DNA of 5,772 nt from the NCBI GenBank assembly GCA_017861415.1, contig JAGFXS010000081.1:1-5772 (forward strand). Reading direction: 5' to 3'. Shown piece by piece: positions 1 to 5,623 of this stretch. The first letter of the stretch is position 1. Every line of letters starts with the position of its first letter. The DNA comes from Bacillota bacterium (GTDB taxonomy: Bacteria; Bacillota; Clostridia; Oscillospirales; Oscillospiraceae). Under the pieces are notes generated by a model, which saw nothing but the letters and a program-made list of their open reading frames with translations, was not told the DNA's origin and searched no databases. Both the position numbers and the translations under genes were made by a program.

Positions 1-161
1 CGCTGTATGGTGTTCGGATTAATGGTGAGCATGGTGGCCAGGGTGCGCACCGACGGCAGCCGCTCTCCCGGTCGGAGTTCACCGGAAATGATCCGGTGGC
101 GCAGCCCGTCCCGCACCTGCTCATAAATCGGTCTCGGGTCCCGATAGTTGATATCTATCAT
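1..161 (-). CDS. GntR-family transcriptional regulator (YtrA-like), N-terminal part, cut by window edge
   Basis: Reading the reverse strand from the ATG at 161-159 gives 53 complete codons before the window ends, starting MIDINYRDPRPIYEQVRDGL. This is the opening of a GntR winged-helix DNA-binding domain: the PIYEQV helix (about residues 11-16), the SGELRPGERLPSVRTLA stretch (residues 26-42) leading into helix 2, and TINPNTIQ (46-53), the start of the recognition helix. The wording 'INPNT' is typical of the short YtrA subfamily, whose members usually sit first in an operon with an ABC transporter and repress it; that partner would lie beyond base 1 and is not seen. The ribosome binding site AGGGGG (173-168) lies 6 bases before the ATG, fixing the start. 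It is transcribed divergently from prs. The DNA-binding family is secure; the subfamily and the effector (for YtrA, cell-wall antibiotic stress) are inference. Confidence 0.9.
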   Translation of the reverse strand, partial: MIDINYRDPRPIYEQVRDGLRHRIISGELRPGERLPSVRTLATMLTINPNTIQ

Positions 162-191
162 CTTAAGCCCCCTGCTTCGCCCCGTACCACG

Positions 192-217
192 AGTATTAGT
201 ACACTTAAATTTACACT
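192..217 (-). promoter_or_regulatory. Candidate GntR/YtrA operator overlapping the gntR promoter
   Basis: On the minus strand AGTGTA occurs twice, at 217-212 (over the -10 region) and 205-200 (around the start of transcription), exactly 12 bases apart. A degenerate inverted partner, AATACT (197-192), matches 4 of 6 bases of TACACT. The known operator of Bacillus subtilis YtrA is an inverted AGTGTA/TACACT pair with a 13-base spacer; here the first half-site and the degenerate partner are 14 bases apart. Placement suits autorepression by the adjacent regulator. The half-sites are seen; the regulator-operator link is inference. Confidence 0.4.
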
Positions 218-236
218 GTTCTTTTTTCTTTGTCAA
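208..236 (-). promoter_or_regulatory. Sigma-A type promoter of the GntR gene
   Basis: On the minus strand there is a perfect -35 hexamer TTGACA (236-231), a 17-base spacer, and a -10 TAAATT (213-208; 4 of 6 matches to TATAAT). Transcription would begin near base 201, giving a leader of about 40 nt before the ATG at 161. The spacing is optimal and the position relative to the start codon and AGGGGG site is sensible. No promoter activity can be read from sequence alone, and the -10 is imperfect. Confidence 0.7.
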
Positions 237-314
237 CGAAACATTCGGAAAACTCCCTTCGTTTTTTGATGAAAATCCCGCATTTTTATGGGTGCAAAAT
301 GGCGCAGAGTTTGG

Positions 315-320
315 TATAAT
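315..320 (+). promoter_or_regulatory. Extended -10 promoter for prs
   Basis: TATAAT (315-320) is a perfect -10 hexamer preceded by TG and one base (312-314, TGG), the extended -10 motif. At a 17-base spacing the -35 position reads GTGCAA (292-297), only 3 of 6 matches, which an extended -10 can tolerate. Transcription would start near 327, giving a leader of about 94 nt before the prs ATG. This is the only convincing plus-strand promoter upstream of prs in the window. Confidence 0.7.
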
Positions 321-340
321 GAAAATAATACGATGTCTTC

Positions 341-363
341 TTCCCACACACATGCTTTGGGAG
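341..363 (+). other. Small stem-loop in the prs leader
   Basis: TTCCCA (341-346) can pair with TGGGAG (358-363), five Watson-Crick pairs plus one G-U, around an 11-base loop. It lies in the transcribed leader between the extended -10 promoter and prs. It is short and may be fortuitous; it does not match a riboswitch fold that I recognise. Confidence 0.3.
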
Positions 364-377
364 CTGCTTTGATACGC

Positions 378-393
378 ACCGGCGATTGCCGGT
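378..393 (+). other. Perfect hairpin in the prs leader
   Basis: ACCGGC (378-383) and GCCGGT (388-393) form a perfect 6-bp GC-rich stem with the 4-base loop GATT. It ends 12 bases before the prs ribosome binding site and is followed by AATTTAC, not a T run, so it is not an intrinsic terminator. It could shield the 5' leader from nucleases or influence ribosome loading. The structure is directly visible; the role is unknown. Confidence 0.5.
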
Positions 394-405
394 AATTTAC
401 AAAAC

Positions 406-413
406 GAGAGGGA
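406..413 (+). promoter_or_regulatory. Ribosome binding site of prs
   Basis: GAGAGGGA lies with its core GAGGG at 408-412, 8 bases before the ATG at 421. The in-frame TTG at 415 would leave only 2 bases of spacing, so this site chooses the ATG. Confidence 0.8.
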
Positions 414-420
414 TTTGCTT

Positions 421-1380
421 ATGATTGCGCATGGCAAGAACTTAAAAATCTTTTCCGGTAACGCCAACCGGCCCTTCGCGGAGGCGATCTGCAAACAGAT
501 GAAGCTCCCCCTGGGAAACATGGAGGCAGGCCGGTTTTCTGATGGTGAGAGCTATGTCTCCATTTATGAATCCGTCCGCGGCTCCGATGTCTTTGTGATT
601 CAGTCCACCTGTACCCCTGTGAACGACAACCTCATGGAGCTTCTGGTGATGATCGACGCCTTTAAGCGGGCCTCCGCCGGCCGAGTCACCGCCGTAATCC
701 CCTACTTCGGTTATGCCCGCCAGGACCGGAAAGCAAAGCCCCGTGACCCCATCTCTGCCAAGCTGGTGGCAAACCTCCTCACCCGAGCAGGCGCGGACCG
801 TGTCCTCACCATGGACCTCCACGCCTCCCAGATTCAGGGCTTCTTCGATATCCCGGTGGACAACCTCTTAGGCAGTCCCCTCTTTGTCCGCCATTTCACC
901 AATCTCTTCGGCGCAGATGACGAGAACACCGTCATCGTCTCCCCCGACGTGGGCTCCGTGGCCCGCGCCCGCGCCTTTGCCCAGAAGCTGGGCATGAATC
1001 TGGCCATTGTGGACAAGCGCCGGCAAAAGGCAAACTCCTCCGAGGTGATGAACATCATCGGCGATGTAAAGGGCAAGCGCGCTATCCTTCTGGACGACAT
1101 GGTGGATACCGGCGGCTCTCTCTGCAACGCAGCCCAGGCCCTTGTGGATGTGGGACAGGTCACCGAGGTCTACGCCTGCGCCTCCCACGGTGTGCTCTCC
1201 GGACCCGCTATCGAACGGATCAACAACAGCGTCATAAAGGAAGTTTTGTTCCTCGACACAATTCCCCCCAATCCTAGCCGCACCTCTGATAAAATCAAGT
1301 ATATCTCCGCGGCACCCATGTTTGCCGAGGCCATTGAATATATCTACGAGGAAGTTTCCGTCTCCCGCCTGTTCCTGTAA
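421..1380 (+). CDS. prs: Ribose-phosphate pyrophosphokinase (PRPP synthetase, class I)
   Basis: This 319-residue cytoplasmic enzyme transfers the beta,gamma-diphosphate of ATP to ribose 5-phosphate, making PRPP for purine, pyrimidine, histidine, tryptophan and NAD synthesis. Length fits the bacterial class I family (about 315-320). Visible hallmarks: FSGNANRPFAEAI (residues 11-23) at the start of the N-terminal domain; the ATP-site segment YFGYARQDRKAKPRDPISAK (95-114); the family signature DLHASQIQGFFDIPVDNL (132-149) with the metal-binding histidine 134; SPDVGSVARA (174-183); the catalytic flexible loop with KRRQ (199-202); and the PRPP/ribose-5-phosphate loop DDMVDTGGS (225-233). All key residues are present. 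The ATG at 421 is preferred over the TTG at 415 because of ribosome binding site spacing. In Bacillus prs lies between glmU and ctc; here a divergent GntR gene precedes it and pth follows after a 170-base gap. Class I enzymes are usually allosterically inhibited by ADP and activated by phosphate. Confidence 0.98.
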   Translation: MIAHGKNLKIFSGNANRPFAEAICKQMKLPLGNMEAGRFSDGESYVSIYESVRGSDVFVIQSTCTPVNDNLMELLVMIDAFKRASAGRVTAVIPYFGYARQDRKAKPRDPISAKLVANLLTRAGADRVLTMDLHASQIQGFFDIPVDNLLGSPLFVRHFTNLFGADDENTVIVSPDVGSVARARAFAQKLGMNLAIVDKRRQKANSSEVMNIIGDVKGKRAILLDDMVDTGGSLCNAAQALVDVGQVTEVYACASHGVLSGPAIERINNSVIKEVLFLDTIPPNPSRTSDKIKYISAAPMFAEAIEYIYEEVSVSRLFL

Positions 1381-1385
1381 GCGAT

Positions 1386-1425
1386 CAGCCCGGCGGGAGG
1401 GATTGTTATCCTCCCCGCCGGGCTG
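1386..1425 (+). terminator. Very stable stem-loop just after prs (terminator-like, no U tract)
   Basis: Two 18-base arms (1386-1403 and 1408-1425) pair with 16 Watson-Crick pairs, one G-U (1399/1412) and a single A-C mismatch (1398/1413), around the loop TGTT. The outer twelve pairs are unbroken and almost all G-C. It starts 5 bases after the prs stop codon, the usual place for a terminator or mRNA 3'-end stabiliser. The following bases read CTGTAAAATT, with no T run, so classical intrinsic termination would be weak on its own. The structure is certain; whether it terminates or only protects the prs mRNA end is open. Confidence 0.65.
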
Positions 1426-1442
1426 CTGTAAAATTCCCCGGC

Positions 1443-1477
1443 CGTCTGCCCCATAGTTTGCGTGGCAGATGTTTCTT
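1443..1477 (+). terminator. Second hairpin with T-rich tail between prs and pth
   Basis: CGTCTGCC (1443-1450) pairs with GGCAGATG (1464-1471), seven Watson-Crick pairs and one G-U, around a 13-base loop. The stem is followed at once by TTTCTTTAT (1472-1480), a T-rich stretch interrupted by one C. It could be a backup intrinsic terminator for prs. The long loop and broken T run make it a moderate candidate. Confidence 0.4.
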
Positions 1478-1514
1478 TATACCCTGCATGCAATTAGATC
1501 GGCACCAACCCGGC

Positions 1515-1536
1515 GGAGCGAAGCTTCGCTTTTTTT
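1515..1536 (+). terminator. Palindrome with T7 tail immediately upstream of the pth ribosome binding site
   Basis: AGCGAAGCTTCGCT (1517-1530) is a perfect 14-base palindrome; as RNA it folds as a 5-bp stem AGCGA/TCGCT with loop AGCT, extendable by two G-U pairs (1515-1516 with 1531-1532). The T run at 1530-1536 is seven long. This has the form of an intrinsic terminator, but the pth Shine-Dalgarno sequence begins only 4 bases after the T run. It may therefore act as an attenuator of readthrough from prs into pth-mfd. The stem is short, so efficiency is uncertain. Confidence 0.55.
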
Positions 1537-1540
1537 GATT

Positions 1541-1544
1541 GGAG
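1541..1544 (+). promoter_or_regulatory. Ribosome binding site of pth
   Basis: GGAG lies 6 bases before the ATG at 1551. The in-frame TTG at 1539 overlaps this site and so cannot be the start. No better site exists nearer the conserved LIVGLGNPG segment, so the ATG at 1551 is kept despite the N-terminal extension it implies. Confidence 0.75.
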
Positions 1545-1550
1545 TGTCCT

Positions 1551-2165
1551 ATGTTTTTAAAGAGAGAGAGCTCCGGCAGCGTCCAGTGGCTCATCGTGGG
1601 CCTAGGAAACCCTGGTAGCAAATATGAAAAGACCCGGCACAACGTGGGCTTTTTGACTGTGGACGAACTGGCAGATCGAAAGAACCTCCCCATTCAGAAG
1701 CTGCGGTTTCGTGCTCTAACTAACACAGCCCAGATGGGGGATCACAAGGTACTACTGATGAAGCCCACCACTTACATGAATCTCTCCGGCCAGTCTGTGG
1801 GAGAGGCCGCCCGCTTTTATAAAATCCCCCCCGATCGGATCATCGTCATCTCCGACGATGTGGATCTCCCCGTGGGGCGGCTCCGTGTCCGGCGGCGAGG
1901 CTCAGCCGGGGGACATAACGGACTAAAAAGCCTTATTCAGCATCTAGGCAGTGAGGATTTTCCCCGGATCAAAATTGGCGTAGGCGGCAAGCCCCATCCC
2001 GACTATGATATGGCAGATTGGGTTCTGGGCCGCTTTACCGACGGCGATCAGAAGCGCATCAACCAGGCGGTGGAGGCCGCTGCCGATGCGGTGACCCTCT
2101 ATCTGTCCCAAGGACCGGAAGAGGCCATGTCCCGTTATAATTCCTTCGAGGCTAATAGGGAGTAA
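1551..2165 (+). CDS. pth: Peptidyl-tRNA hydrolase (bacterial Pth type)
   Basis: This 204-residue cytoplasmic esterase cleaves the peptide from peptidyl-tRNA dropped by ribosomes, returning free tRNA. The fold is recognisable from WLIVGLGNPGSKYEKTRHNVGF (the first ten of these at residues 13-22), KPTTYMNLSG (71-80), SDDVDLPVGRLR (101-112) and GSAGGHNGLKS (117-127). By alignment with the Escherichia coli enzyme the active-site residues are present: Asn20 (GNPG), His30 (TRHN), Asn77 (YMN), Asp102 and Asn123 (GGHNG). Typical Pth proteins begin with the core strand at residue 1-5; here about 12 residues (MFLKRESSGSVQ) precede it, supported by the ribosome binding site at 1541. The stop codon lies 2 bases before the mfd start, so the two genes are coupled. 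The order pth-mfd is shared with Bacillus, where the gene is also called spoVC. Identity is very sure; the exact start is fairly sure. Confidence 0.97.
   Translation: MFLKRESSGSVQWLIVGLGNPGSKYEKTRHNVGFLTVDELADRKNLPIQKLRFRALTNTAQMGDHKVLLMKPTTYMNLSGQSVGEAARFYKIPPDRIIVISDDVDLPVGRLRVRRRGSAGGHNGLKSLIQHLGSEDFPRIKIGVGGKPHPDYDMADWVLGRFTDGDQKRINQAVEAAADAVTLYLSQGPEEAMSRYNSFEANRE
2158..2162 (+). promoter_or_regulatory. Ribosome binding site of mfd, inside the end of pth
   Basis: GGGAG lies within the last codons of pth, 5 bases before the mfd ATG at 2168; the pth stop TAA (2163-2165) falls between them. This arrangement favours translational coupling of mfd to pth. Confidence 0.8.
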
Positions 2166-2167
2166 GT

Positions 2168-5100
2168 ATGAAACGACTGATCGAACTGCTCCAGAGACTG
2201 CCCGAATATCAGGGCCTGCTCACTGCTCTGGACAGCGGCGCCTCCCCCGTGGCGGCTTCCGGCCTCACCGGAGCCAGCCGTGCCTTTCTGGCTGCGGGCC
2301 TGCGGCGGGATTTGGGTGCGCCACTGGTTCTCATCTGCGCCGACGATGCCGAGGCACAGCGCCTTGCTGCCGATCTGGAACTCCTCATCGGAGATGAGAT
2401 CAACCTCCTCCCCTCCAGAGATTTTATGTTTCACCCGGGCACTGCCTCACACCAGTGGGAGCACCGCCGCCTGGTTCTTTTTCATGCCCTTTTAGAGGAT
2501 CAAATCCCCCTTTTGGTGGTAACCGTAGAGGCTCTGCTCCAGCGCACCATTCCACCTGACCAATTCCGTGCCGCCTGCCAAACACTGGCCCCCGACGGCA
2601 CCTACTCCCTGACTGCTTTGGCAGAGCAGCTGGGGGCCATGGGCTACGTACGCTGTGAGCAGGTGGAAGGCGTGGGGCAATTTGCCCTCCGCGGGGGCAT
2701 TTTGGACGTATACTCTCCCGGTCAGGAGGCACCCCTGCGGGTGGAATTCTGGGGAGACTCCGTGGATTCCATGGGCTTTTTCGACCCCGCTACCCAGCGG
2801 CGCACCGGGAATGCCGGCGCTATCACCCTGCTCCCTGCCGGGGAGGTGATTTCTTCAGCCCCCGAGGGCCTCATTGGTCCTCCCGACCGGAGCCTTCCCA
2901 AGGTCTATGCAGAGCTTACCACTGCCGCGGACTACCTACCCCCCCACGCCATTCTGCTGGCCTGCGAAACTCCACGCCTTGCCGAGCGGGCGCGGTCCTA
3001 CCTGTGGCAGCTGGAGGAGGATGTAAAACTCCTGCTGGAGGAAGGGATTCTCGAGGGAAAAGACTGCATCCTCACCCGTACCTACGAGCAGCTGTTTAGC
3101 CGCCTGTCCGCTTGGCCCATGGTCTTTCTGGATTCCTTCTCCACTGCTCACTACCCCCTGCCGCCCCGGCATCTCCTCTCCCTTATGGTCAAGCAGCTCC
3201 CCGGCTATGGCCTAAGTATGGAGGCTGCCGAAGAGGATCTTCTGGAATACCGCCGGGAAGGCTACTCCGTGGTGGTGCTGGCAGGTAGCCAACGCACCGC
3301 CGATCAGCTTCAGGCCCGACTGCGGGAGAAGAAGTTGCGGGTGGCAGTGGATTACGGCCTCCACGACCTTCCCGATGAGGGGGATATTCTCATTGCCGTG
3401 GGAAGTCTGGCGGCGGGGCTGGAATTTCCCAGCGGAAAATTTGCCATTCTCTCTGAGGGGGCAGCCCTCGCGGGGAAAAAGCGTAGCCAAAAGAAAGGCC
3501 CCAGCTCCAACCGCCAGCGCCTGGAGAGTTTCTCCGACCTTTCCGTGGGAGATCTGGTGGTCCACGAGCACCACGGTGTAGGCCGCTTCTCGGGCCTTGT
3601 GACCATGACCGTGGACGGCGTTGACAAGGACTATATCAAGCTCCAGTTTGCCGGGGCAGACGTTCTCTACGTCCCCGCCGTGCAGCTGGATCTGGTCTCC
3701 AAGTACATCGGCGGCGGTGAGGATACCGAGTCCCGCCGTCTTTCCAAGCTGGGCGGCACCGAATGGGAAAAGGCCAAATCCAAGGCCAAGAAGGCCGCCA
3801 AGGATCTGGCCAAGGGCCTCATTGATCTTTACGCCCAGCGGCAGCGCCAGCCGGGCTTTGCCTTCTCTCCGGACTCCCCCTGGCAGAAGGACTTTGAGGA
3901 ACAATTTGACTACGAGGAGACCGAGGATCAGCTCCGCTGTATTCGGGAGATCAAGCGCGATATGGAACGTGCTACCCCCATGGATCGTCTCCTCTGCGGA
4001 GATGTGGGCTACGGTAAAACCGAGGTGGCTTTCCGGGCGATTATGAAGTGCATCTTAGACGGCAAGCAGGCCGCCATCCTTGCCCCCACCACGGTGCTCA
4101 CCCAGCAGCATTACCTCACCGCTCTCCAGCGATTTTCCCAGTTCCCTGTGAAAATCGAGATGATTAGCCGCTCACGCACCGCCGCCCAGTCCCGAGACAT
4201 CCTCCGGCGCACGGCGGAGGGCTCTGTGGATCTCCTCATCGGCACCCACAAGCTGTTAGGCAAGAGCATGGCCTTCCGGGATCTGGGCCTTCTGGTGGTG
4301 GACGAGGAGCAGCGTTTCGGCGTCACCCACAAGGAGCGCCTGAAGGAGCTCTCTCGTCAGGTGGATGTGCTGGTGCTATCCGCCACCCCCATTCCTCGCA
4401 CGTTAAACATGGCTCTCTCCGGCCTGCGGGATATGTCCACCCTGGAGGAACCGCCACAGAACCGCCGCCCAGTGCAGACCTACGTCATGGAGCACGACTG
4501 GGGCCTTCTCTCCGATGCCATGACCCGGGAATTGGAGCGAGGCGGCCAGGTCTACTACCTCCATAACCGGGTTGAGTCCATTGACAGCTGCGCTGCCAAA
4601 ATCCGCGCCCTTCTCCCCGATGCCCGCCTTGCCGTGGCCCACGGCAAAATGGATCAGGAGGAGCTGGGGGAAATCATGCGCGAGATGCGGGATAACGAGC
4701 TGGACATCCTCATCTGCACCACCATCATTGAAACGGGCGTGGATCTCCCCAACGTGAACACCCTCATTGTAGAGGATGCCGACAGGTTGGGTCTATCCCA
4801 GCTCCATCAGCTTCGCGGGCGTGTGGGGCGCTCCGCCAGACGGGCCTCCGCCTATATGACCTATCGGCGGGGCAAAGTCCTCTCCGAAGTCGCCGAGCGC
4901 CGTCTATCCGCCATTCGGGAATTCGCCGCCTTCGGCTCTGGCTTTAAAATCGCCATGCGGGATCTGGAAATCAGGGGCGCAGGAAACCTCCTCGGCCCCG
5001 AGCAGTCTGGCTTCCTTATGAGCGTGGGTTACGATATGTATCTGCGTCTTCTGGAAGAAGCTGTTCTGGAGGAGCAGGGTCTGCCTGTTGCCAGGGCTAC

Positions 5101-5542
5101 GGAGTGTGCAGCAGATCTGTCCGTGCCCGCCTCCATTCCCGACTCCTATATTCCTTCACCGGACAACCGGATGGATCTCTACCGCCGGATCGCTCGGATC
5201 CGCAGCGAGGAGGATGCCGATGAAATTATGGATGAGCTCATCGACCGCTTCGGTGATCCCCCCAGAACCGTTAACAACCTGGTGACTATCGCCCTGCTCC
5301 GCACCAAAGCCGCAGGGCTGGGCATCACGGAGATCGTCCAGAAGGACAATTTGGTGCGTTTTTCTGTTCCTACCCCGGACTTTGAGCAAGTGTCTGCCTT
5401 ATGTAGCCGGGAAAAATACCGGCAGCGCCTGCTATTCGCCGCCGGGGATAAGCCGTATCTGGCCCTGCGTCTGCGAAAAGGCGATGATGTCCTGCGGCTG
5501 ACCTCTATGGTAGTGGAAGACTTCACCCAGAAGAATTCGTAA
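2168..5542 (+). CDS. mfd: Transcription-repair coupling factor Mfd
   Basis: This 1124-residue DNA translocase removes RNA polymerase stalled at lesions and recruits UvrA for nucleotide excision repair. Domains in order: a UvrB-like N-terminal module (about 1-340) with LLPSRDFMFHPGTASH (80-95) and FALRGGILDVYSP (172-184), lacking a working Walker A as in the family; the RNA polymerase-interacting domain (about 455-515) with LSVGDLVVHEHHGVGRF (458-474) and YVPAVQLDLVSKYIG (501-515); the RecG-like helicase motor with Walker A GDVGYGKTE (611-619), Walker B VDEEQ (711-715), motif III SATPIPRT (738-745), motif V TTIIETGVDLP (851-861) and motif VI QLRGRVGR (881-888); the translocation motif RDLEIRGAGNLLG (931-943); and the autoinhibitory C-terminal domain with SYIPSPDNRMDLYRRI (993-1008). 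Length matches typical Mfd (about 1150). No frameshift or missing motif is visible. It is coupled to pth upstream. Unlike Bacillus, no fin/yabK gene separates pth from mfd and no spoVT follows. Confidence 0.98.
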   Translation: MKRLIELLQRLPEYQGLLTALDSGASPVAASGLTGASRAFLAAGLRRDLGAPLVLICADDAEAQRLAADLELLIGDEINLLPSRDFMFHPGTASHQWEHRRLVLFHALLEDQIPLLVVTVEALLQRTIPPDQFRAACQTLAPDGTYSLTALAEQLGAMGYVRCEQVEGVGQFALRGGILDVYSPGQEAPLRVEFWGDSVDSMGFFDPATQRRTGNAGAITLLPAGEVISSAPEGLIGPPDRSLPKVYAELTTAADYLPPHAILLACETPRLAERARSYLWQLEEDVKLLLEEGILEGKDCILTRTYEQLFSRLSAWPMVFLDSFSTAHYPLPPRHLLSLMVKQLPGYGLSMEAAEEDLLEYRREGYSVVVLAGSQRTADQLQARLREKKLRVAVDYGLHDLPDEGDILIAVGSLAAGLEFPSGKFAILSEGAALAGKKRSQKKGPSSNRQRLESFSDLSVGDLVVHEHHGVGRFSGLVTMTVDGVDKDYIKLQFAGADVLYVPAVQLDLVSKYIGGGEDTESRRLSKLGGTEWEKAKSKAKKAAKDLAKGLIDLYAQRQRQPGFAFSPDSPWQKDFEEQFDYEETEDQLRCIREIKRDMERATPMDRLLCGDVGYGKTEVAFRAIMKCILDGKQAAILAPTTVLTQQHYLTALQRFSQFPVKIEMISRSRTAAQSRDILRRTAEGSVDLLIGTHKLLGKSMAFRDLGLLVVDEEQRFGVTHKERLKELSRQVDVLVLSATPIPRTLNMALSGLRDMSTLEEPPQNRRPVQTYVMEHDWGLLSDAMTRELERGGQVYYLHNRVESIDSCAAKIRALLPDARLAVAHGKMDQEELGEIMREMRDNELDILICTTIIETGVDLPNVNTLIVEDADRLGLSQLHQLRGRVGRSARRASAYMTYRRGKVLSEVAERRLSAIREFAAFGSGFKIAMRDLEIRGAGNLLGPEQSGFLMSVGYDMYLRLLEEAVLEEQGLPVARATECAADLSVPASIPDSYIPSPDNRMDLYRRIARIRSEEDADEIMDELIDRFGDPPRTVNNLVTIALLRTKAAGLGITEIVQKDNLVRFSVPTPDFEQVSALCSREKYRQRLLFAAGDKPYLALRLRKGDDVLRLTSMVVEDFTQKNS

Positions 5543-5545
5543 TTC

Positions 5546-5576
5546 CAGCACAAAACAGTTTGGAACCTTTGTGCTG
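5546..5576 (+). terminator. 9-bp stem-loop after mfd
   Basis: CAGCACAAA (5546-5554) and TTTGTGCTG (5568-5576) are perfectly complementary around a 13-base loop, beginning 3 bases after the mfd stop codon. The tail ACTTTGTG has only a three-T run, so this is a weak or unconventional terminator; it may instead stabilise the mRNA 3' end. The location between mfd and an independent promoter for the next gene supports an end-of-transcript role. Confidence 0.55.
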
Positions 5577-5585
5577 ACTTTGTGC
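5567..5585 (+). repeat. Direct repeat CTTTGTGC, 11-base period, upstream of the thiolase promoter
   Basis: CTTTGTGC occurs at 5567-5574 and again at 5578-5585, a period of 11 bases, about one helical turn. The second copy ends 9 bases before the -35 hexamer of the thiolase promoter. The first copy is also the right arm of the mfd stem-loop. It could be a tandem protein-binding site or a chance duplication. Confidence 0.45.
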
Positions 5586-5594
5586 CGTGATCCG

Positions 5595-5623
5595 TTGAAA
5601 AAACATATTTTCTTTTGTATAAT
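5595..5623 (+). promoter_or_regulatory. Sigma-A type promoter of the thiolase gene
   Basis: TTGAAA (5595-5600, 5 of 6 matches) and a perfect TATAAT (5618-5623) are separated by exactly 17 bases. Transcription would start near 5630, giving a leader of about 50 nt. A second perfect TATAAT lies at 5631-5636 without a good -35 at the right distance. This is the strongest-looking promoter in the window and indicates that the thiolase gene is transcribed independently of mfd. Confidence 0.85.

Noticed and set aside
148..372. 74-codon plus-strand open frame across the gntR-prs intergenic region
   Set aside because: It overlaps the start of the GntR gene, both promoters and the candidate operator, has no ribosome binding site, and its product is low-complexity and unlike any family I know.
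415..420. TTG at 415 as the start of prs
   Set aside because: Only 2 bases would separate it from the GAGGG site, whereas the ATG at 421 has a normal 8-base spacing.
327..420. PRPP riboswitch (ykkC subtype) or other known riboswitch in the prs leader
   Set aside because: The leader is short and shows only two simple stems; I see none of the conserved ykkC core motifs.
442..1188. Several antisense frames opposite prs
   Set aside because: All are shadows of the well-conserved PRPP synthetase frame and have no convincing ribosome binding site or domain.
1458..1485. Possible pth promoter TTGCGT...TACCCT
   Set aside because: The -35 is 4 of 6 and the -10 only 3 of 6, the spacer is 16, and the better TATACC is only 14 bases away. 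It also overlaps the 1443-1471 hairpin. Not strong enough to annotate.
3212..3904. 230-codon open frame antisense to mfd
   Set aside because: It lies wholly within a conserved Mfd coding region; long antisense frames are common opposite GC-rich genes, and its translation shows no recognisable domain.
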